Positions 8,638 to 18,509 of a stretch of DNA of 64,000 bases are shown piece after piece. Each line of letters begins with the position of its first letter. Within the stretch, counting starts at the first letter, position 1. Location: the NCBI RefSeq assembly GCF_009870125.1, contig NC_046680.1, forward strand, positions 21,409,501 through 21,473,500, in the 5' to 3' direction. The notes below the pieces were generated by a model, which searched no databases, was not told where the DNA came from, and worked only from the letters and a program-made list of their open reading frames with translations. This DNA comes from Drosophila pseudoobscura. Its lineage: Eukaryota > Arthropoda > Insecta > Diptera > Drosophilidae. The position numbers and the translations under genes are program-made.

Positions 8638-11129
8638 ATGGCCGATGTTGAAGCAGTGCAAATTATTGCGGAGTCGCTGAAGCAACAGGTAAGAGGCCGA
8701 GACTGCCCCCGCACGCAAGTCTGGGATGGGATGCATTTTCTGCAGCAAATGTGCAATCTCCATGCGGTCATATCTAAGATATTAACCTATGGACGCTGAT
8801 TAAAATAACTGTGGGTCGTCGGTCCAGTGGAAGTGGCAGCAGCAAGAACAACGGAGTCTTATCTAGCACCTGTTTGTTGTGCAAAGTTCAAAAACACTAA
8901 GTAGTTGTTGTTCTTGCTACCTGATTATTCTTGTTAATAAAAGTCGAACGGATTTCTGATAAAGACAATGTTCCAAAGGTTTACGAACACGACTCAAACT
9001 TACTGGTGGTGCACATACCTTCGATAATCTCGTTGGGGGCCCGGATTAAAATCAATAAAACGTTAACCGGATTCCAAACATTTCAATGGAAAACGTGTTT
9101 GCATTTTTGGTTAATATGTTTGGTTGATGTAGGGAAATAAATTGGAACATGAATTGGCCTATACTAAACTATTTTATTTATTTATTATCTGAACAAATAA
9201 GGGAGCGATGAATGATTGTCCAAACTGTGTACATATTTGGATTTGCAATTGAAAGCTTAAGAGGAAAGGAAATCTTATCGCATTCAATCCTCGAACTTTG
9301 AACTCATCCCATGATCTATCACTGCTTTTTGTTAACAGGGTGTGGACTATGTGTTTGGTATCATTGGCATACCCGTTATCGAGCTGTCTATGGCCTTCCA
9401 GGCCGCTGGACTGAAGTACATCGGTATGCGGAATGAGCAGGCCGCCTGCTATGCAGCTCAAGCCATTGGCTACCTAACGGGAAAACCGGGCGTCTGTTTG
9501 GTGGTCTCTGGACCCGGACTCCTGCATGTGACAGGTATGGAAAACAGAGGAATTCGGTATGGAATTTGCTAATCCCACATATGTACACAATGCATTGGTT
9601 ACAGGTGGTATGGCCAATGCCCAGGTCAATTGCTGGCCTCTGATCGTCATTGGCGGAGCCACTAATCAGGATCATGAAGGAATCGGTGGCTTCCAGGAGT
9701 GCCCCCAGGTGGAGCTTTCTCGCCCGTACTGCAAGTATGCAGCACGTCCTCCCACCGCTGCCCTTATCCCCCTTCATGTGGAGAAGGCAGTGCGATATGC
9801 CACCTATGGACGGCCCGGAGTAGCCTATTTGGATTTCCCCGGAAATATTTTGCAATCGAAGGCCCCCGAGGCCCGCATCTACAAGGCATTGGCCCATCCA
9901 GCTCCCCCCGTGGCCTATCCACCTCACGATGATGTGATTGCCGCGTCCCGCCTTCTGCGACAGGCCAAGCGACCGCTCGTTATTGTGGGCAAGGGTTGTG
10001 CTTATGCTCACGCTGAGAATACGCTAAGGCATTTCATTGAGAACACAAATCTGCCTTTCCTGCCCACACCCATGGGCAAGGGCGTGGTCTCTGATACGGC
10101 TCCACAGTGCGTCTCTTCTGCCCGTACACTGGCCCTGCAGAAGGCCGATGTGGTGTTGCTGCTTGGCGCGCGCCTCAACTGGATTCTGCACTTTGGACGC
10201 TCGCCACGCTACGACAAGGATGTGAAGTTCATTCAAGTAGACATTTGCCCCGAGGAGCTGCACAACTCTGTTATCTCGTCGGTGGCCATTCAATCGGACA
10301 TTCGTCCCTTCGCCGAGCAGCTGTTCGAGCAGATGAATGCCGTGAACTTCCGATTCGGCTACGAGCAGGACTGGTGGAAGCAGTTGGCCGTCAAGTGCAA
10401 GCAGAACAAGGACACAGTGCAGCAGATGTCGCTAAATACCTCGACGCCGCTCAACTACTACGCCGTTTTCCATCATTTGCGAGAGCTGTTGCCCAAGGAC
10501 ACGATTATCGTCAGCGAGGGTGCCAATACAATGGATATTGGACGTTCCATGCTCCTAAACGAGCAGCCACGTCATCGTCTGGATGCTGGCACCTTCGGCA
10601 CCATGGGTGTGGGTCCAGGTTTTGCAGTGGCCGCTGCCCTGTTCTGCCGTGACTTTGCTCCCGGCAAGCGGGTTCTCTGCGTTGAGGGCGACAGCGCCTT
10701 TGGCTTCTCGGGCATGGAGGTTGAGACGATGGTGAGGTACAAGCTGCCAGTGACCATTGTGATTGTCAACAACAATGGCATCTACGGAGGCTTCGACAAG
10801 GACACCTTCGAAGCCATTCGCAGCGAGGGCGATCTGACCCAAATGTGAGTGAGAAGATCTTATCGTACTATATCTGGGCTGTACTCAATGCTAATCTTAT
10901 CTCCTTCAGCACACCACCTTCGGCGCTGGGGGTTCAAGTGCGATACGAGGAAATGATGAAAATGTTCGGCATGCAGGGCTACTTCTGCACGGAAATCGAG
11001 CAGCTGCAGACGGCCATCAAGGCTGCCAACCAGCTTACGGACAGGCCAACCATCATCAATGTGGCGATCAGTCCATCCTCGGATCGCAAACCACAGTCTT
11101 TTAACTGGCTCACAGAGTCCAAACTGTAG
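8638..11129 (+). CDS. 2-hydroxyacyl-CoA lyase (thiamine-diphosphate enzyme, peroxisomal)
   Basis: Cleaves 2-hydroxyacyl-CoA to formyl-CoA and a shortened aldehyde in alpha-oxidation of fatty acids; close kin of oxalyl-CoA decarboxylase. Four exons, 8638-8688, 9339-9534, 9605-10844 and 10910-11129, join to 568 residues. Domains run in the usual order: N-terminal pyrimidine-binding part with the cofactor-activating Glu in [17 protein letters not shown]; central domain with [13 protein letters not shown] and [11 protein letters not shown]-terminal pyrophosphate-binding motif GDSAFGFSG followed about 25 residues later by NNNG. The last three residues are SKL, a canonical peroxisomal import signal, which supports HACL1 identity over a bacterial-type decarboxylase. 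Exon 1 encodes only [17 protein letters not shown] behind a 650-base intron. The gene converges on the EFHC1-like gene, with 107 bases between stop codons. It is probably the orthologue of D. melanogaster CG11208 (from memory). Confidence 0.94.
8689..9338 (+). other. intron 1 of the lyase gene
   Basis: 650 bases, GT/AG ends, no supported gene inside. The 69-codon plus-strand frame at 8931-9140 has poor codon use and no family resemblance. Confidence 0.6.
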
Positions 11130-11236
11130 GATACAATCGTCTAGATCTTAAGCACAAATTTCACCATTCCGAAAATTTTATTGCCACGAATTTTTCTGTA
11201 TATACATGCAATTTTGATAACACCGACGATGGATCC

Positions 11237-13713
11237 TCATTGATTGGCGCGTTTCAGCTCCTCCTCCAGGCCCAAGAAGTCCAGGAACCAGTTGAAGTCC
11301 ACCAGCCGGCCCTTGTGTAAGAAAGGCAGCTTGGGGCACAGCTCAAAGGCAATGTTAAGTGGCGCTATGTCCGGCACCTGGTCGCATCGCATATTGAAGA
11401 ATTCCAGAATATCGCGCACCTCGATCTCGCCCTGTCCATTACGCTGCAGCACCTGCAATATGTCCTCCATCAGCTCTAAGCTGAACGGCAGACGACAGCC
11501 CCTCAGAGTCGATCTGACCTGGGCCTCACTGATATACTGTTTGGATGTCGGATTAATGTGGTTCAAATGTCCCGACAACTCCTCCACATTGTTCCACAGG
11601 GCTCGCTTCAGCTCTAGCTGGGCAGCGGCCCGTACCTGGTTCCTGTCGCAGCTGGGAGGCATTGTCTGCTCAGCCGAGAAATAGCGACACACGGTCACTA
11701 TTTCGTGACTCAACAGGCTCTCCTTCGACAGATACGACAGCAGAGTGGATCGCATGGTTTCAAAGTCTACGGTGGCAAAGTCCCCAAGATTGCCATCGGG
11801 CTTGCAGCGCAGCACAAACTGCTTGTACTCTGGACGCACTGCAGTGCGAATCTTTTGCATGATAACACGGATGTCGGCAACCGGAAACTAAAACAGGAAT
11901 CAAGCGAAGATCAAGTGAACACCTTGAGCCTTAGCTCGCTGTCTTGCACTCACCTCGGTGGGATGCTGTTCCATGTAGAGCAGTGTGAATTCATCCGCTG
12001 AATTGATGCGAAATATGTGATCCTTTAGAGTGAGAGTGCGCCCAATGTAAAAGTCATTGGGCCGATAGTACTCTGGCCGTGCGGCGCTGAACTTCTCCTG
12101 TCCTGGCACAGCAACGCGTGCCCGCTTGAGGAACTCACCGCCCAGAAAGCCAGAATTTCGTCGGGAAGATTCATAGATCTGGATAGTGTCGTCGGCCAGG
12201 AAGTAGCTAATAATAAAGACGCGTTCGCAGTTGTCGCGTATGGCGGACACCAGCTTGGCCCCGAAGCGCAAGATGCAGCCGTCGTATTTGATCAGCTTCT
12301 TGAAGTCGGCCTGCGGTGGCTTTGGCTCAACGGTGATGCAGTTACCCTCGGAGTCCTCGTAGCTGCCCCATCCGTTGTAGGGCGGCAGACGACGCACTGT
12401 TCCGCCACCATGGGTGTGGGGAAGCACATCACTTCGTTCTGGAACGGACTGAGGTGTGAAATCCTCAAAGCCGTACTGAAAATGAGGTGAAGTGTGAATC
12501 GTTTTGTGAATCGACCTCTGGTCTCTCCTACCCACCTTCTCTTTGTAGTAGCTTTGCGTGAACTGGTCGCATGCGGTTAGTACTACTGCGCGTCCAAAGA
12601 CATTTAATACGACGCCAATCTGCAGATCCTGGTCGGTGTAGTAATGTACCTGTTTCTGGCCCGTGTTCAAGGGATCGGCCACGTAGCGCACATCCCGCAT
12701 GTTGGAGCCCAACACATTGAGCAGCGTCACCGAGGTCTGTTGACCCGGCTGCGTCGGCCCGGAGAACTCTTTGGGTAGCTTGCCTCGTTTCAGGAAAGTA
12801 CTGGGTCCCTCGCGTCCGGAGTTTCGGGGAAACTTCTCCTTTATATCTATGGTATCGTCGGCCAGATAGTAGCAGATTTCCAGCTTCCGCACGTCACCAA
12901 ACTCGCTCCGATCGTTCCAGTAGCCATGGAATTTGAGCACGCGTCTGTCGAACTCCAGGAACTGGGCAAAGGAATGGCGCTTGGGCACGGCACTGCTACC
13001 ACTGAATGTTTGCTTTAGCCCAGAGCGTTTGCGTATCTCCGTGGTGGGATCACTAGGCTCTTGTTGCGTCTCGGGCACATGAATCCCGGCTCGATTGAGG
13101 AACTGCCTGGTGAAAATGTCACAGCCGCTGATTCGATAGACGCGATCAAAGATCTGCACATCGGTGTCCACGTTGAGGTCAAAGATAGAGATGAACTCCC
13201 GGTCCCTGGTTGGCGCCTTGGGTATGCGCTGACGGTGCACCAGACAGCCCTGCGGAATGCCCGAGTTCTCCACTTTCGGTTCGGTGACCTGCATAGTGCC
13301 ATCTTCCAGATAGAAGTAGATCCTGACCTTGCGCACCTGGTACGGGGCATGGTAAATCTCGGTGAGATTCTCCTTGAAGTAGGCGTTGAAGCAGAGCACC
13401 TGCTTGTCATAGGCCAGCCACGGTGGCAGCTTCGTAGTCACCTTCGGTGCCCACAGGGTGTTGATCTGTGCGGGCATTGGCGGGCACTTGGGATCCGCCA
13501 CAATGCCATTGGGCTCCACCAGCTCCGGCTCCCGGCGGTCGGAGAGCATCTGTATGCCCTGATAGTGCATAAGCGTCTGTTGTCGGGGATGGCGACGCTT
13601 GCCGTACTACGAGGAGGAGAAAAGAGAGGAGGAGTCATGCATCTGATCTAGGACCTACTCACATCATAGAACTGTGCGCCCGGCAGCAGTGGCATCCCTG
13701 GCAGTCGCAGCAT
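11237..13713 (-). CDS. EFHC1/EFHC2-like axonemal protein with three DM10 domains
   Basis: A microtubule inner protein of motile cilia (the EFHC1, EFHC2 and Rib72 family). Five coding exons on the minus strand, 13663-13713, 12536-13606, 11954-12475 and 11237-11887 (the first two joined by a 56-base intron), give 764 residues, close to EFHC2 length. Three DM10 modules are visible: about residues 84-190 (VLCFNAYFKENL, FYLEDGTMQVTEPKVENSG), 235-375 (VLKFHGYWNDRSEF, YYLADDTIDIKEKFPRNSG) and 420-535 (ILRFGAKLVSA, YFLADDTIQIYESSRRNSG). A helical C-terminal part with degenerate EF-hand-like segments follows. The 60-base intron 12476-12535 is a multiple of three without stops; the 66-base intron 11888-11953 contains a stop. 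D. melanogaster has two such genes (Efhc1.1, Efhc1.2); which one this is cannot be settled here, though synteny from memory favours Efhc1.2. Note: four coding blocks are listed; total length was computed from them. Confidence 0.92.
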
Positions 13714-14591
13714 AATTTTGATGGCTTTGGGATAAAATACACTTGAAATTTAGAGAATTTTGACTAGCGAAATCTTTTGCCGAAGCGTTTTGGTTACATT
13801 TGTGTCGAAAAGAAAATCAAATCTATGGCAGGTAATGCTATGCAGCTGAGATTGCACTGTGCTTTCGTTCGACATTTCTCCACCGTACCGCTACTCGATA
13901 AATGGAACAAACACTGCTATGGCAATGGCGGGGTCTCGTCATGGCAGCGCCGCACTATCCAGTCAATCATTTGCAACTGGTAGCGCCGTATCTATGGAGA
14001 TGCATATGTAGATCCCATCCCACCACAACATCGATTCCTAGGGGGCCCAAGTATTCTTTATTTAATTAGCATCTGAGGTCACCCAATTAGGGGACAAGCA
14101 ATAAACATTGATAGCTTTATATAAACATCCATATAAATTTTCGTTGATTAATATTTGGTTTGGTTAAGTTTTGATTTCCACTAAACATTAAAATTGAATT
14201 TTCAAGTTTTTTGTTTTTCGAACGGACGTAAACACACATCACAATTAGTTACACAGAGATCTAAACGAGATTGGTTTCAGTTTTCGGTGGATATATACTT
14301 ATGAGAGTTGCTGTTCTTCTGCTGTTCGTCGGCTGCCAGAACCACCTGCCTTTGATTTACTCAGTCAGATTGGTAACAAGTTCTGGCTCTAATTACTTTC
14401 GGCGCAGACGTCGCGTTGTTCGCTAATTAGTCGAACATGCAAAAGCAGGAAACCCACCGACAGCACGTGCTTTTTCTCACCTTCCATCTTTCATCTTTGA
14501 TCTTCTCTTTTATGTAAAATTCTGTCGTAAAATCGAAGAGGTATGGTATACGCTGTCCAGAGCCCAAGCGGACAGCACGAAAAGCGGCAGA
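13714..14591. promoter_or_regulatory. divergent spacer between the EFHC1-like and DM4/12 genes
   Basis: About 880 bases that must contain both promoters. A 68-codon plus-strand frame at 13777-13983 is present but unsupported. The stretch from about 14080 to 14260 is very AT-rich. No TATA box or other core element is clear enough to place. Confidence 0.35.
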
Positions 14592-15429
14592 ATGAATCTC
14601 ATGTGAGTGATTTGACCTACAAGTTACGGATTTGCCCACACATACATAGGATATACAATTAAAGTATTCAACTTTTTTATAGAATGATTCTTTCGATGCT
14701 TTTGCTGGCTGTGGAAAGTGGGCGGGCCATGAGCGCCAATCTCACGTCCTGGCATCATCACCGGAGGCAGAAACGCTTCCTGATCTACCAAAATGGAGGA
14801 GTTATCAAGGTGAACTATCGTAGGAATATTTTTGAAGAGTGTAACATCAATAAGTAATAAATATTCTCTGCATAGCTGGTCACTGGATGCGCATTTCCGG
14901 TTCCGTTTCAGGAGAAGAAGGCCTGGCGCCAGCTGGTCTGGCTGATGAATTTCCATTATCAGTTCAACGAGCCGCAGACACCAATTTATTGGTGGAATCT
15001 TTGGAGCAGTGCTCGTGAGCTAAAAGGTGCTAATCCTCCTGCCGCTCCGCCAATCGTGGATGAGCCGCAGCTTCTGCTGTTCAAGTTTGCCGAGAACTAT
15101 ATGTCGCAGATTGGGCAGAATGGAACGGCTTGTCTGGAGCGTTTGATCTGCGAAAATGGACAAGTACACGAGCACAGTGGCCTCTATGCCCAGCTGCTGC
15201 ACAGACTGCTGAGGTAAGAGAATTTCCAGGTCCAAATTGAAGCAAATCTCTAATCTATTATCCTCCATCTGCTAGACCCCATCGAACGCTGGACGAACGA
15301 TATCTGGATGCCTATAGAATGGGACGACACGGAGTGAATTGTCGCCGAGCATATCCGCAGGCGTCGCACTGTCTCCTTGACGACTATATCCACCTGCATG
15401 AGCGAGGACCAATGCAGAGTTTTGTTTAA
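14592..15429 (+). CDS. DM4/DM12 family secreted protein
   Basis: Exons 14592-14602, 14683-14809, 14876-15213 and 15276-15429 join to 209 residues. The N-terminus MNLIMILSMLLLAVESGRA is a signal peptide. The family signature follows: RQKRFLIYQNGGVIKLVTGC with an RQKR furin-like site, then PVPFQEKKAWRQLVWLMNF and NFHYQFNEPQTPIYWW. The C-terminal cysteine module is also typical: NGTACLERLICENGQ, then GVNCRRAYPQASHCLLDDYI. This insect-specific family (DM4/12) is secreted and functionally uncharacterised. The tiny first exon (MNL plus two bases) was chosen because its GTGAGT donor and phase fit; the ATG at 14684 in exon 2 is an alternative start that costs four residues. Confidence 0.87.
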
Positions 15430-15577
15430 GCTTAGAGTAAGAGTTTGTAGGCGCTGGTTGCCAGTAGAACACACAACATTTACACAACTAATTAAAGGTA
15501 CAATAGTATCTAAACAATTCTACATGTACGTATATGAGTGCATTTGTACAACATTTAGGCGGACGTTCCATCAAAAT

Positions 15578-17099
15578 TTACTTCCTAGGACCGTTGTCGA
15601 CGTCTTCGTCGTCATCATCAGAGACTCTCCAGGGGAGTTGAAAGTATCTTCTGCTGTTGGCTGCAAGCCAGAAATTGGCGCAAGATTGAGAACAGAAGTT
15701 ACAGGTGAAAAGTTGCTTTGAAGAGCTCCCAAATCTGTAAAGATGCAATGTGAAAATGGTTTCAGATACACAAAAATGGCCCCAATCCCCAATCTACTTT
15801 AGTTTAGTGGTTCTTATGGTTGTGAAAGGTTCGGTTGCCTAACCTAGAAAGCGTTCGGGACCGGTTTGGGTGTCAGATCAAAACATTGACGCAGGCAGGC
15901 CCTGCATCAACACTCACCTCTTGACAACCATGAAGTAGTAGGTAGTGTACAAACACCTCGAGCATTGGGTAGTCGTGCAGCGGGCTATGGCGCCATTGTT
16001 GATCTGCGAGCTCATATAAGGCTCGGGGAGGAGGCGGTGCAGGGCACTGTTCTCGTAGACAGGCACCTGACGGTTCAGCGTTTGGATGGCATGCAAACAG
16101 TCGTCGTAGAGCGTGATCCGGTTCTCCTTGGAGGGCACTTCGAAGACTCTTCGCGTGCCCACCGGAAGCAGCAGGCGTTTGTATGTAGCAAGCTCCCGCA
16201 CCCAGAACAGACCCTTGTGGCTAATGGTACTGCATTTGAAGCGAAGGGTAGGTAGAGTTGCAATCATGTAGAGGTGGATCTGCATGGGTATACTTACATG
16301 GGTGTGAACTTCTGGCGATTGTCGTAGAAGTTCTGATAGAATTTCTCGTATATCATGGGCAAGTAGTTGATCGACGTGTTGTGAAATATGCGCACATGGT
16401 TCATAAACTTGGAGAGAGCAGCCGGCAAGTAGATGAGAGCGCAGCCTGCAAGAGAACCGTACCCAATACTCATCTCGCTCTTTGGCTTGGTATTGTATTC
16501 GAAGTACTCACGATCAGCTGCGAGGGATTGTAGCATCGGTAGGTTGGCGATGCGCTCGGGTATGTGCAGCAGGTTCTCATTGTCGCTCAGGTTCAGCTCG
16601 TTGAGGCGGACGCATTCGCACAGCTGTATGGGGAGGCGGCGGAACCGATTCTTGGATATGTTCAACTGTTCCAAATTGCGCAAGTTGCTCATCTCTGAAA
16701 GGGTTGACAGTGGGTTTGGGAATGCAGTGGATACCGGAGTCGCTCTTGGGGCGTTCTAGTACACTTACCCTTTGGTAGTTGTGTCAGACGATTGCCGGAG
16801 ACGTTCAGCTGCTGCAGACGGAGCAGCAGACCCAGGGTGGGCGGCAGCTCTTTCAGCTCGTTGTTGGAGACATCGAGGAACTCAAGGTTCTCCAGCATAT
16901 AGATGTCCATGGGCAATTCGGTCAGGTTGTTCCCCGCTAGATGGATAAACTTGAGGGTCGTGATGCTCAGCAGCCATTGGGGTATCGCCGAAATGAAGTT
17001 CTCCTTGAGGTACACCTCCTCTAGATCCTCATACAGGAACAGGTCCATCGGCACATCCCTGAAGTTCAGGTAGCTCCAGTGCAATATCGTTCTGTTCAT
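15578..17099 (-). CDS. leucine-rich-repeat protein, LRRC28/LRRC58-like
   Basis: Five exons, 16769-17099, 16512-16694, 16298-16445, 15918-16229 and 15578-15734, join to 376 residues. The first half is a run of leucine-rich repeats: LEEVYLKENFISAIPQWLL, LKFIHLAGNNLTELPMDIY, LEFLDVSNNELKELPPTLG, LQQLNVSGNRLTQLP, LEQLNISKNRFRRLP, LNELNLSDNENLLHIPERI. The second half lacks repeats and ends with cysteine pairs (CTTTQCSRC, CNFCSQSC) that may bind zinc, then an acidic tail DDDDEDVD. No signal peptide, so probably cytoplasmic. The layout (LRRs, then a Cys-rich end) resembles vertebrate LRRC28 and LRRC58. I start at MNRTILHWSYLN; the frame stays open upstream into a CAG-repeat leader that reads as poly-Leu and is unlikely to be coding. 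The 66-base intron 16446-16511 is in frame and stop-free. Confidence 0.88.
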
Positions 17100-17470
17100 C
17101 TCGTTGCCGTTATACAATTTTCGTTTGGGATTTTTATTTGAATATCGTGTGAAGCGAACTTGTTTGCTTTGATTTTGTTTCTGTTTCTCGGTTTTAATTA
17201 TATTTATACGTATTTTTACGCGGTCATGATCAACATTTGGCACCGTCACCCACCAAACACAAACTGCCACCAGCAGCAAGCACCCTGGTGCCCCAGCCAC
17301 CAAGAGATACAACAACAGCAGCAGCAACAGTTTGCTCTGGCGACCAAAAATTTTCTTTCGTTCGGCTAAATTTGCCTCATTTCTCTGTCGCAATTTTCTC
17401 GCTCGCGAGAAGCACTCAATAGCCCCCGAATCCACTTTTTTGTTTGTTCCAAATGGTTCCTTTATATTTA
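17100..17470 (-). promoter_or_regulatory. leader and promoter region of the LRR gene
   Basis: Upstream of the LRR start codon the minus strand is A-rich. It also holds a CAG/CAA-type trinucleotide tract (plus strand 17308-17332), common in Drosophila untranslated leaders. Confidence 0.4.
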
Positions 17471-18102
17471 GTTATTTCTCTAATAAATCGCTGCTTGCAC
17501 TGGCCATCGACGTATGCGTAATGTGTTGCCCGCCTCAGAGTATGCAACGGATACAGAAGAGCGGAGCGGCCAAATGCCAAATTGCACGAAAAGCTTTTGC
17601 CCCTGACATTGAATTTTCCCCGGTCCCCGGCATTGATTTGCAGCTAACTGCTCCTACTTGTTGTTGTAGTTGTTTCTGCTGTTGCTGTGGCTGTTGCGCT
17701 TGTTGCAGCCTTCAAGGTCGTTGCTGCAACGTATGTATGTACATGCTTACACATATGGAAGGGGATGCTTTTTGAGAAGAAGCTTTGAGAGCTTTGTACT
17801 AAACTCTTACGTTCTGCAAAGTCCAATTGAGGAACCAGCCAGAGCTAAGCTTTATATAAAGCTTTAGCCTACATAGAATCGAGTCCATAAAATGATCCAA
17901 ACGGATCGTTTTTAACGCACAAAATAATATAAAATGGACATATGACGGAAGTGGCACAATATTTATTGTTTGTTAACATAATATTAATATATTACATCAC
18001 TTATCAAGATTTTGTGACAGCTTCAAGTGTATAAAGCCTAGCAATAGTCTTATTTTACAAATAAATAAATCCTTCCATGGGGCATATGCATCGATTGAGG
18101 TA
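17471..18102. other. spacer with a second trinucleotide tract
   Basis: Contains a TGT/TGC-rich tract at about 17655-17725 (poly-Cys or poly-Gln in translation) and AT-rich sequence next to the His-rich peptide gene. TTTATT at about 17961-17966 on plus gives AATAAA on minus, about 140 bases past that gene's stop, and may be its poly(A) signal. No gene seen. Confidence 0.45.
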
Positions 18103-18306
18103 TCATCCATAGTGGTTATTTCTGTGTCCATAGCCATAGCCTGGCGAATGATGGTGGTGATGGTGATGGTGTGGATAGTACGGTGGTGGCGGTGGCGGCA
18201 GTCCAATTGGCAGTCCCAGTGGCAGTGGAACAACTACTACATGAGGCGCGGGAAGTGCTCCGACTACGCTCAAAAGGAGCACAATAAAAGCGATCACAGA
18301 TTTCAT
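18103..18306 (-). CDS. small secreted His/Pro-rich peptide
   Basis: A single exon of 67 codons. The N-terminus MKSVIAFIVLLLSVVGALPA is a classic signal peptide with cleavage near residue 18-20. The mature part is low-complexity: a Val/Pro/Leu stretch, seven prolines, Tyr-Tyr-Pro, eight histidines in a row, then a Gly/Tyr end (PGYGYGHRNNHYG). A TTTAAAAG at about 18358-18365 (minus strand, roughly 55-60 bases upstream) is a possible TATA-like element. The composition suggests a cuticle-type, metal-binding or antimicrobial peptide, but the function is unknown. Start chosen at the ATG that begins the signal peptide; the open frame continues upstream without coding character. Confidence 0.75.
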   Translation of the reverse strand: MKSVIAFIVLLLSVVGALPAPHVVVVPLPLGLPIGLPPPPPPYYPHHHHHHHHSPGYGYGHRNNHYG

Positions 18307-18509
18307 GTTTCTGGCAAGACTTCTCAACGAACTGATGAGAATCTGTAGCCGTACTTTGGCTTTTAAACAAATCTGCCTATGGAATGGGGGGATTTTGCCG
18401 CAGCGGTGGACAAACAAAGAGAAGAGAAAACAAACCAAATTTCACCCAGCAAATGGTGTGAAACGATTGAAGATGGGATTTACCCCTGATGAGTACTCGC
18501 ATTTTTGCC

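Noticed and set aside
9388-10011. 207-codon minus-strand frame
   Set aside because: Antisense shadow of the lyase coding exons.
13061-13651. 196-codon plus-strand frame
   Set aside because: Antisense shadow of the EFHC1-like DM10 exon.
13777-13983. 68-codon plus-strand frame with a mitochondrial-like N-terminus
   Set aside because: No codon bias, no family resemblance, and it lies where the EFHC1-like promoter and leader should be.
17100-17435. N-terminal extension of the LRR protein containing a poly-Leu stretch
   Set aside because: The Leu run comes from a CAG/CAA-type leader repeat; the internal ATG at 17099 starts directly before the conserved part.
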